This document shows, piece after piece, positions 55,903-64,000 of a DNA stretch of 64,000 nucleotides. A program made the translations under genes and the position numbers. Origin of the DNA: Stenocarpella maydis (Eukaryota > Ascomycota > Sordariomycetes > Diaporthales > Diaporthaceae); assembly GCA_002270565.1 (NCBI GenBank), contig NQMI01000001.1:1166196-1230195 (forward strand). Reading direction: 5' to 3'. Under the pieces are notes generated by a model. It was not told the DNA's origin. It did no database searches and was given only the letters and a program-made list of their open reading frames with translations. Each line of letters starts with the position of its first letter. Positions within the stretch are counted from its first letter, which is position 1.

Positions 55903-57771
55903 GAGGGTAGAGGTTGATAGTTGCAGCAGCCATGCCGTAGACCCAGCATCTTGAACGAGTGGACCGAGAAAGAAGGGCTAGCATGTGCATGCAGAGAGGC
56001 TGGCCTGCATCAATCCATTCTCCATTATCGCTGTCGGTGGCGGCCGCCTCTTGTTCTTGTGCGCGGGAGCCCGGTGTGACTAGTCAGTAATTATTCGCTG
56101 GGTCTCAAGAGCTCGCCGCCTTCCCCCCCGAAAAAGCAGGCTGAGTCCCTACGTGTCGATTCTGCTGCATCCTGCAGGTCCTGCCCGGCAGGTGGCTACA
56201 GGATCGGGGACGCCCAGTGAATCATGTCACGCGTGACCTATGTTTGCCTTGATTGCGGCCTCGTGTGTTTGCTTGGAGGGCGTCGAGGTGCGCATCGGCG
56301 GGCCACGTGTATGGCGATGAGCCTAACAGGTCCTGGTTCGTTTGAAGGCACAATCGGCCCTCGACCGTCGGCATGAAGCAGGAGAAGGCTTCCTCGGTCC
56401 TGGATTCAGATGATCCCTCCGAGAACCTTCTCTTCCGCACGCACTGGTTCGCGTATGCAAGGGCTGCTTCGATACAAGATAGACGGATGCAGGTGTGCAA
56501 CCTGCTATGTTTGACGACCAGGGAAGTCCTACGCGGTCTGCAGATCGCCTGCGAGCTACTGCAGACCACCTCTCGTCCCGCCGTGCTCCCCGGCTCAGCA
56601 TCAATATAGATGCAGGCTGACTAAAGCTGCAGGGAAAATGGATGCACCCACGTCCCTGAGCGTGGTCTATGGCCTCATATAGTGGCTTCCTGGATCTAAC
56701 CTGCAGCTCCGGCCGCGTGGTCACAGCCTGCCAAGCCCGCTCAAAGTCCGGACTGGCGGCGAGATCTGTCTGTTGAGCAACACCGGTCGGGCGAAGAAGC
56801 AGGCTCGAGGCTCATGCAGTGATGCTCCAAACATAGAAACATGCACAAGCCCGCGAGGACCCAGTGCTATGCGAAAGAGCGTATAGAAGGGACGAGAAAG
56901 ATGTGTCTGGGTAGCGACCGTGTTGTCGTTGTCGCCGCTTTTCTTGCGATGTTGTATAGGGACCTTGTTTCGTGAGACAAAAGAGGGTGACCACTTGGAG
57001 GTGAGGTCCGGCCGGAAACCCGTGGGAGCCTGTCACCGACTTCCAGCAGAAGCAACCCCTCAGGAGAAGCAGGGGGTTGTCAGAAAAAGACGAGGGCTTG
57101 AGTTTCCCGATTCGAATTGCTGTGGTTAGGAGACAGTATCGGTGTCCGTCTGTTCCCTGCACGGAATAATTCCGACTGCTGGCGGCAGGAACAAGGTCTT
57201 CCCAGCCATAAATCCCGCGCGTTTGCCCCAAATGTCGATATTGCTTCTGGAAGACATGGAGGAGTACATTTACTGCTGGTGATGTAACTGGGTTTTCCTA
57301 GGTGCCACCGGTGCGCGGGTGATGGGAGGTGTTGGTCTCTTTCCTGCCAAGAGAATGGAGGCGTCAGCCGGACGCACTCCTGGTCTTGCGGTCAAGGACC
57401 GATGCCATCCTGTTTACTTGTTGAAGTGAGCCGAACGCGCCCTGAGGGTAGATCATTATTATTGTATTACGGGTCTATCGAACCCTCGGCTCTATTACGT
57501 ATGTGCTCTTGTCCGCAGCATCTACAGATCGAAGTGAATCGATCAGAGCTGCCTGAATTTCTTTCTATTCCTTGTCCCAAGTCTGTCGCAGTCATGTAAA
57601 ACGAAGTCCCCCAAGTCAAGTCGTTCGTATCATCCTTGATTCTTCATCGCGTGAAATCGTCGTCCGTGATGAAGATGAAAACAAAATGCAGACCATGAAC
57701 GCCGTGCAATGCTAGTAATGTTCCCACTCCAGAGAGAGTAGGGCCGAACAAGGATTCCCAAGATTTATCCC

Positions 57772-60678
57772 TCACACGTCCGTCTGGTCGTGACCCGCAA
57801 AAACGTACTGCGGGCTGATGCGGACGTCCCTCTCCGCTCTCCTCGCCTCTCTCCTGGGGCTCAACGTGCCTGTTCCGAGACTCGGCGCCCCAGCCCCCCG
57901 TGGACTCATCAGTCTCGCACCCTCTCCCCTAGATGCGCCACGGGATTCAGTGAATCTGCGGACCTTCCGCACACTAAGCCTATCGTCTCTGGCGCCCGCA
58001 CCGCCAATGCTGAAAACCCATCGCGGCTTCACTTCGTCCCTCCTGTCGACACCAAGTTTTCCAACCAGTGTAGTCTTGTTCCTGATCATGCCTTGGAATG
58101 CTTCATCGCTCATCAGGTCATCGTTTGCAACGTAACTGATGATCTCAGCGAGGCAGGTAACCTTGTGAGGCAGGCGGAATTGCTTCCTTCTTGGGAGGAG
58201 CATCACCAGTGCAAGCCAGTACAGCACGAGGAGGGCCAGTGTCAGAGCGAAGAGTGGGATCTGAGGATAGATCCGCACGATATGGTCTTCTGCAGTGAGT
58301 GCCATGAACATGCCTCCCGCAAAGATGGGCAAGAATACGAAGAGCGTCGAGAAGAGTGAGATATAGGCTAGGCGCCAGTGTCCGTTTTTCAAAGCATGCC
58401 ACGCGCCCTGGAACGGGTAGCAGGATGCGTAATCAGCTAGAACAGACGCCTCCGGGAGGGCGCCTCCGGAAGGTGGTTTGCTAAGCTCGCCCCAGGGTTG
58501 GAGAATGCGCAGATTAAGGTCGATATCCTGGAAGAACATGAACAGGACGAGTCCCAGTAGTGCCGGGATAAAGCTGTAGAGGAAGTCTGCTGCCGAGAAT
58601 GCGCCTTGTACGGGCGCTGCCGAAAGACGGGGAAGGAACCCATTGGTAATTCTAGTCTTTGGTATGAAAGAAACCACGAAGACGGCCAACACGAGGAGCA
58701 TGCCCAAAGAGATGGAGCAAAACAGCGAGAGGTTGCTCAGACATCGGGGTATGTACCGGTAGCGGACGGTTGGTATGTCTGGCGAGGCATAGCCGATTTC
58801 ATCCCAAAGATCGTTTCGTCTCTGGGCTTTGCGTTCCGCTGGCGTGAGCTTCTCCTGGGCATGGGCTGAGCCCTTCTCCTCGAAAGTTTCCCTGAAAAGT
58901 GCAGGCGAGCCCCATGCGTCCTGATAGCTTCCAGATCCCAAGGCATACCATAAATCGTGTTCCTTGTTGTGTTCCGACGAAGTCCAGTACGCGAGCAGGT
59001 CAGTCCTCCTGTCCGCCAAGACGTGCTTCATGTCATCTCTGGAAGCAAGTGTCTCTGTGCCCTTGTACTCTGCCAGGGTGTCACTTTGAGAGACAATAGC
59101 GATGACGTCCGCGATCGACCTCGGATCCCACATGACTCCTGTCTTGCCCTTCAGCCACCTAGTGAGCTCAATGACAACTGCCGCGCCTAGCAGTATGTAA
59201 AGTGCCACCAACGTCCAGGCAACACCCTGAACTGTCGCCCACCGCCAGCGTCTGTCCACATAAATGACGGTAAATAGACAGCTCTGCAGCGGGAGAGTGA
59301 TGTTCATGACCCAAGTTATGAGCAATGGCACCTTTACATCCCATGTACCCACCAGCTGTGGGCAAAAAAATGACGTGGGGTAAAGATCGTCAAAGATGGC
59401 GTCCAGGCGTCCCTTTTTCTCGGCCGAAGCCAATCTCGAATAAGGGCGTATGCGAATCATGGCGGTGGCGATGGCCTGAGCATAGAGAAGGATGATGGCG
59501 CCTAACATTGATGGGAACACACGGAACAAAAAGTATTGGCCGCCATCTATGGAGCCAGTGTAGTCCCAAAGCCCTCGGGACTGCGCCGAATAGACGGCGC
59601 AGAATATCAGAGCGCCAACCATCAGGATACACAGAATCAGCAATGTTATCATAGATGCTGGTCGCAGAATGCTGGGCTTGAAGACCAGTTTTGGGTTGAT
59701 TCTCTCTCGACCGTCGGTCATGAGCTCTGGCTCAATGGGCCGCCATGCCTCCGGTGCTGACTGAGCTGGTTGGGCGGCCGTGTTTGTATTGGCGTCTCTG
59801 ACCAAGGTCGACATCGAAGAATGATGAGAAGCTGGCCTGAGGTCGGGAGCCGCAAGAAGTGGTGCGCTCTGTTCCTCATTGGGGCCCGTCAAGTTCCGCG
59901 ACCGAGAAGAGGCGGGCATGTGAGCGTCCTGATGCTGGCCGTACCCCGGATCATGGCCGGAGCTCATAGATGACACATTTGACTGCCCTTGTTGCTCCCG
60001 GGTCATGGCTTCCAACGCATACTGTATGTAGGGGGTATCGTCGACGCCTGGCGTAACGCGGGCGGCCTCAAGGGCCAGCTGGTCCCGGAATATCTCAGCT
60101 GGCCTGCCCGCAATTGGGACAACAGGAATTGAGCGACGTCGTTGGGCCTCGGCAATCACGCGCAGCTGCTCTGGCGTCAGCTGTGGCTGCGAGATTGGCC
60201 GCGAGGGCTGTCCAGTCTGGTTTGCCATGGCGTGGGGCACGAGAGGAGGTCGCCCGTAGAGCCGCTGTGGACCGTAGATCTCTGGCGAGGAATGAGAAGG
60301 CGACGAAGAAGACAAGCTGGGGGCGTGGGGTGAGAGGGTTGGTTGAGGTGAGAGGGATGCTTGGTCGAGTGAGGCATATTCCACGTTGTCTATCGGGCCA
60401 TGGTGGTGAGAGGTGGCAGGCAGTCTAGTCGAGGTGGAAGTTGCTGCTCGTGTGAGGATGTATCGATGCGCAGCTTGAGAGGCTGTAAGGGCAAACGAGT
60501 GTGAGTCAAGTTGGGCGTCGTGAATGGCTCGGTCCGGTTGGTTGGTTGGTTGGTTGGTTGGTGGGTAGGAAGGTGAGGAAAGGACGAGAGGAATAAAGCA
60601 GGAAGTAGCTGGTGGGAGGGGGGGGGTAAACTTACGAGGTGGCTCCACGTCGTCGAAGTTCAGGTTTTGAAAGTTCAT
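57772..60678 (-). CDS. DUF3433 multi-pass membrane protein
   Basis: Two exons, 60636-60678 and 57772-60482, give 917 residues. The 153-bp intron has GTAAGT and ACAG ends with pyrimidine-rich sequence, but its length is a multiple of three, so the unspliced frame (968 residues) also stays open. The N-terminal third is disordered (Pro/Ser/Gln). Two similar membrane halves follow, each with about four spans; examples are MITLLILCILMVGALIFCAV and LLITWVMNITLPLQSCLFTV in the first, LFCSISLGMLLVLAVFVVSF and LFALTLALLVLYWLALVMLL in the second. The repeated half pattern (PSMLGAIILLYAQAI, PALLGLVLFMFF) is what I know as DUF3433, a fungal family sometimes mislabelled as a purine-pathway enzyme. The C-terminus is Arg/Ser-rich. 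Role unknown. Confidence 0.82.
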   Translation of the reverse strand: MNFQNLNFDDVEPPRKFTPPLPPATSCFIPLVLSSPSYPPTNQPTNQPDRAIHDAQLDSHSFALTASQAAHRYILTRAATSTSTRLPATSHHHGPIDNVEYASLDQASLSPQPTLSPHAPSLSSSSPSHSSPEIYGPQRLYGRPPLVPHAMANQTGQPSRPISQPQLTPEQLRVIAEAQRRRSIPVVPIAGRPAEIFRDQLALEAARVTPGVDDTPYIQYALEAMTREQQGQSNVSSMSSGHDPGYGQHQDAHMPASSRSRNLTGPNEEQSAPLLAAPDLRPASHHSSMSTLVRDANTNTAAQPAQSAPEAWRPIEPELMTDGRERINPKLVFKPSILRPASMITLLILCILMVGALIFCAVYSAQSRGLWDYTGSIDGGQYFLFRVFPSMLGAIILLYAQAIATAMIRIRPYSRLASAEKKGRLDAIFDDLYPTSFFCPQLVGTWDVKVPLLITWVMNITLPLQSCLFTVIYVDRRWRWATVQGVAWTLVALYILLGAAVVIELTRWLKGKTGVMWDPRSIADVIAIVSQSDTLAEYKGTETLASRDDMKHVLADRRTDLLAYWTSSEHNKEHDLWYALGSGSYQDAWGSPALFRETFEEKGSAHAQEKLTPAERKAQRRNDLWDEIGYASPDIPTVRYRYIPRCLSNLSLFCSISLGMLLVLAVFVVSFIPKTRITNGFLPRLSAAPVQGAFSAADFLYSFIPALLGLVLFMFFQDIDLNLRILQPWGELSKPPSGGALPEASVLADYASCYPFQGAWHALKNGHWRLAYISLFSTLFVFLPIFAGGMFMALTAEDHIVRIYPQIPLFALTLALLVLYWLALVMLLPRRKQFRLPHKVTCLAEIISYVANDDLMSDEAFQGMIRNKTTLVGKLGVDRRDEVKPRWVFSIGGAGARDDRLSVRKVRRFTESRGASRGEGARLMSPRGAGAPSLGTGTLSPRREARRAERDVRISPQYVFAGHDQTDV

Positions 60679-62729
60679 GCTTCGCGCCTTGCAGATGTCA
60701 TGACGGGGCGTTGTTTAGGCGATGATCCAATGCGTTGCGTGTGTGTGGATGTGTGGAGGGTGTGCTGGGCAGGGCAGAAAACACGAGCATCCACTCGGGA
60801 GCAATGCTGGCCCAATTGCTGGCGGGGTATGCAATGCAGGTCAGGGAAGGGTGCATGCTACGTGATGCAGCTGGTGAGATATGGTTGGCGACAGCCCGGC
60901 GCTGGGGGCCAGCTAAGAGGTGAGGTGGACCACGCCTCGCACGCCGGAGCGTGCCAGGAAGGCCAAGGAGGCTGGGTTGAGCGGTGGATGCGATGTGTTG
61001 AATGACAGGTGGTTGGGATAGTGGGGAGTGACCGCAACACCAGCCACCCATTTGCAGCCCAGGCCCTCCTGGCAACATTGAACCCTGGGGATCATGCACG
61101 AGCCCGCGCCAGAGCCCGTCATGGTGTATACTGTGTACGGACGTACTGAAAACAGCGGATTACCTCGTCCTTTATTCATCATGTCACCTTCTCCTGCCCA
61201 TCTTCGCGACCTGAGGGACGTGCGCCGGGATGCGTTCCTGAGCCAGATCGAGCAACCAGTGGGGCACATCCGAGGTCAACGCCTGAGGTCAACAGTGACT
61301 TCATTGAGGATGATGCGAACCCAATCGCCCCACCAGCCACACCTGGAGCTCAAGCTCAAGCTTGTGCTTGGAGCTATCGACTCGTCCGTAGCGCTGGTCT
61401 GTGCGGCCCCAGCCGTCTGGGGATACCTCGACTAGGTGCTAGTGTAGGTACGGATCACCAGTTGACATACTAGTAGTAACGGACATGATGTGGGGCAATG
61501 GCATCTGGAACCACTGCATTCAGGGTCCAAGCCTGGACTTGAAAGCACCTCTCGTGCTACACTATAGCGAAGAAGCCGGGATAATTGGATAATGAGCTTT
61601 GAAGCAGGTAATGTTGGTGGCAACACGTCGGGGTCCATTTGCCTAGGTACTCTTGCAGAACTTGATCGAAGGTATAAATCCGACTCTGCTCACCAATGTA
61701 GTGTAGCCTTCCTCAAATTGGGCGGTTGGTAGAAGTTTCAGTATTTCTTTGTTCTTAGAAATTATTGCCATCCACACAGTACTGTACTAATACTGCACCC
61801 CTTCTCTAGCTCGTCCCAGTCACATTCGCAGGCCTGTTACTTCTGTCACCATGAGCTCCAGAAGCGTTTTGGAACACTCAGGTATATGACCATGTTGGCG
61901 ACATTGGTGGTAAGAGAGGTGACAACCCATTCTATTATGTACTAGCTGGGAAAGGGTGTTAGGCAGTAATCAAAGACGTCGCACTCAAACATATATATAT
62001 ATTGAAATAGTCTCAGACCCTGTGAGCGTGTCCTGCTGGAAAAAAGGGGCTGCGCAAACATCCCATGATACCTTAACAATTTGACATGACAAGTCTCGCC
62101 ATATCTCAGGTGGTCCAATCCCCAAACTGGCTATGTAGCTGCCCAGTCACATTCACCTTTCCGGATGTACACATGGGGATATCATAACGATAGTCTGGCA
62201 GAAGACAAGTCGCGGTGATATACTACAGCAAAGGTGTACGCACTGGTCTTCGCTCTTGATCCTAGCGGCCAGCCCAAGTCTGGGAAGTGAGGTGAGAACT
62301 GTGGACGCACGAAACGGAAAGGCCAGAACGATCCTTTCACTAGAACCTGCCACCAGGGCCAGCTGCATGTGCTCAAATCAATCAAACGCCTGTACATCCT
62401 CAGGCCTCGCACTGGCCTGAACAAACTCTACATAACGCCACCCGATAGCTCGCTCTTTTATCAGCAGGGCAAGGTGATGCAATGTGCCGGGGACTCTGAG
62501 GCCCGCCAACGAACCGGACGGGAGCGACTCCAGAGAGACTGCTTCATTGTGTGAAGTGGCATGCATTCTAATCAGTGGACTCGTTGTCCAAGCCTAGCAT
62601 AAACACTTCAAGACAGTATATACACTGAAGATGATCGGCCGAGAGAGACCCAATTAGGGGCTGACGAGGAAAAAATGCCCCAAGGGTTGATTCCCAACGC
62701 CTCGTAGAACAAGTCTCGGCCTTTCTTCT
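60679..62729. other. Intergenic region without a recognisable gene
   Basis: Two kilobases between minus-strand genes. Only short frames are seen; a TA microsatellite-like run lies near 61991-62001. The left part should hold the DUF3433 promoter. Confidence 0.5.
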
Positions 62730-64000
62730 TCATTCATCTTTCTTGGCCCTTCCGCTCTCGGCCTTCTCCCGCCTTCTTCTTTTCCAAGCAGCCAGCTCAT
62801 GCAGCAGGCCCATAACCAGCGGCACGCCAACCGGCCCCAGGAGTGGCAGATAGACGGCGATCTTGTGCTCATCTGGGAAGTAAAGCTGGCCGACCATGCT
62901 CTTCTCGAAGAAGGCCTTTTCGGCCGCGGCCTCTGCGACTTGTGCGTGGATAAGCCCTCCAGGGGCGCCCAGGTTCTCACAGGCCAGCCGGAGATGCCGG
63001 ATCGTAGTGCTAACGCCGTCGGCCACGGACTGCGGGATCGACATGGATGGGAGAGCAAGGGTCAGGCGGGCAAGCGCTCCCAGAGTGCTAGAAGCACGGA
63101 GGAGGAGATCTGCAGAGCGGATGCGAGAGAGAGTAGAGAGGCGCAGGGGCAAAGACCCGGAGGTTGGCGTGCCGAGGAGCGAGAGGAGATGGGTCGTGAA
63201 GGTCAGGAGCGGTTGTTTGAGGTCTTGCACCTCGAGGTGAGGCTTGTTACTGCCCAAGTTGAGGAGATAAACAGTTCCCCATTGCGGGATGAGCCAGGAG
63301 TGAGAAGTCTCCGACACTGCGGTCTCGCTTGCATGGGCGTCCTCGTGCATGGGCGGCAGGCCAATGGTCTGATTCCCAACAAAGACGATAAAGTTGACTG
63401 TGGGAGCACCGCCGATGGAGGGCGATAATGGCCACTCGGCAGCATTGATAAAGGAAGAGAGGTCATCCTTGCTCAGGACCGGAGACTGGACACCGGGGGC
63501 GGCGTAAAGCTGGACCTGGGTGTCGATGGTGAAGTTATGGATCGGGCTGAGGACATCCAAGACGGGCCTCATGTACTCGTTGATGGCCGAGTCAATGTCC
63601 CAGCTACTGGGCGCCGGCCCGTCGGTGAAGAGCGAGAAGGTGAGATGGTACGTAGGCGCGTACCTGAGAGAGCGGGTGGTGCGCTTCGCAATTGTGCCGG
63701 CGGCGTCGGGGGCTAGGCCCTGAGGCTTGTGCTCGGGTGCGGCGGACGACGTGGACAGCAGGTAGGATATGATCGTCTGCTCCTCGGCAAAGGTGGAGCG
63801 CAGCTCGCTGGCGACGTAGGTGGCCAGTGAGGAGGAGGAGGAGCTTGGGGAAGGGATCGCGTTCGGCGTATAGGTGATGTCGAGCACGGACTGATATGGG
63901 TGAAGCGAGGCGGTGGTCGACTCGCCGGGCTGAAGCCGTATGACAAGGGCAGCCTCTTCGAGGTTGGCGGAGCCGTTGACAGTGCTTGCACGGGGGTCCA
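62730..64000 (-). CDS. GPI17: GPI transamidase subunit PIG-S/Gpi17, 5' partial
   Basis: The minus-strand frame is open from the right edge to a stop at 62730, giving the C-terminal 422 residues. It matches the PIG-S family: VLDITYTPNAIPSP, YHLTFSLFTDGPAPSSWDID, SPIHNFTIDTQVQLYA, LSSFINAAEWPLSPSI, NFIVFVGNQ, WGTVYLLNLGS and a C-terminal membrane span around YLPLLGPVGVPLVMGLLHE followed by a basic, cytosolic tail (KRRRREKAE). PIG-S is part of the ER GPI-transamidase complex that attaches GPI anchors to proteins; most of the chain is lumenal, with spans near both ends. The N-terminal span and about a hundred residues lie beyond the window. No intron is visible in this part. Confidence 0.9.
   Translation of the reverse strand, partial: DPRASTVNGSANLEEAALVIRLQPGESTTASLHPYQSVLDITYTPNAIPSPSSSSSSLATYVASELRSTFAEEQTIISYLLSTSSAAPEHKPQGLAPDAAGTIAKRTTRSLRYAPTYHLTFSLFTDGPAPSSWDIDSAINEYMRPVLDVLSPIHNFTIDTQVQLYAAPGVQSPVLSKDDLSSFINAAEWPLSPSIGGAPTVNFIVFVGNQTIGLPPMHEDAHASETAVSETSHSWLIPQWGTVYLLNLGSNKPHLEVQDLKQPLLTFTTHLLSLLGTPTSGSLPLRLSTLSRIRSADLLLRASSTLGALARLTLALPSMSIPQSVADGVSTTIRHLRLACENLGAPGGLIHAQVAEAAAEKAFFEKSMVGQLYFPDEHKIAVYLPLLGPVGVPLVMGLLHELAAWKRRRREKAESGRAKKDE

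Larger units (their letters stand above)
54014..57771. other. Long intergenic region with gap
   Basis: No recognisable gene in about 3.7 kb. It holds the 18-bp tandem repeat at 55541-55610, the N gap at 55864-55902 beside a G run, and mixed-composition DNA whose open frames overlap on both strands. A gene broken by the gap cannot be excluded. Confidence 0.45.

Noticed and set aside
55333..55917. Plus-strand open frame through the 18-bp repeat and the gap
   Set aside because: Its length depends on the repeat and the ambiguous bases; no domain.

Overview
The window looks like nuclear DNA of a filamentous ascomycete (Pezizomycotina, most like a Sordariomycete). The signs are 50-100 bp introns with GT...CTAAC/CTGAC...AG signals, a transcription factor carrying a Zn2Cys6 cluster, a multi-exon highly reducing polyketide synthase, LaeA-like and DUF3433 and DUF7728 proteins, and gene-poor AT-rich islands between GC-rich genes. 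Gene models were read by eye from splice signals, phase agreement and family motifs; no search or computation was run.

Layout. 1-5.6 kb: gene-poor, with decayed remains of two protein kinases (an SRPK-type kinase near 1.2-2.5 kb with at least three disabling lesions, and a second kinase fragment near 3.8-4.1 kb). 5.6-11.7 kb: a long GC-rich stretch with no convincing gene, probably upstream sequence and 5' leader of the next gene. 11.7-22.6 kb: three plus-strand genes: a large disordered protein with an N-myristoylation-type start, a short histidine-rich protein, and a six-exon transcription factor combining two C2H2 fingers with a Zn2Cys6 cluster. 22.6-36 kb: AT-rich, repeat-bearing DNA with an intronless zinc alcohol dehydrogenase, a DUF7728 membrane protein, a small secreted six-cysteine protein, a GAGTAGGA minisatellite and a tRNA-Gly(UCC).

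36.5-49.7 kb: a probable secondary-metabolite locus. An apparently complete KS-AT-DH-cMT-ER-KR-ACP polyketide synthase (eight exons, about 2588 residues, minus strand) is divergent from a LaeA-like methyltransferase (eight exons, including 19-nt and 7-nt microexons and a GC-AG intron), followed by a second small SAM methyltransferase. The PKS would make a reduced, possibly C-methylated chain, and the two methyltransferases are candidate tailoring or regulatory enzymes. No releasing enzyme, P450, transporter or pathway-specific regulator is recognisable beside them.

49.7-64 kb: a repeat-rich AT-biased interval with a 15-bp perfect hairpin, a degenerate 22-bp repeat and two assembly gaps; then housekeeping-like genes on the minus strand: a conserved disordered protein, a DUF3433 multi-pass membrane protein, and the C-terminal part of the GPI-transamidase subunit PIG-S/Gpi17 running off the right edge.
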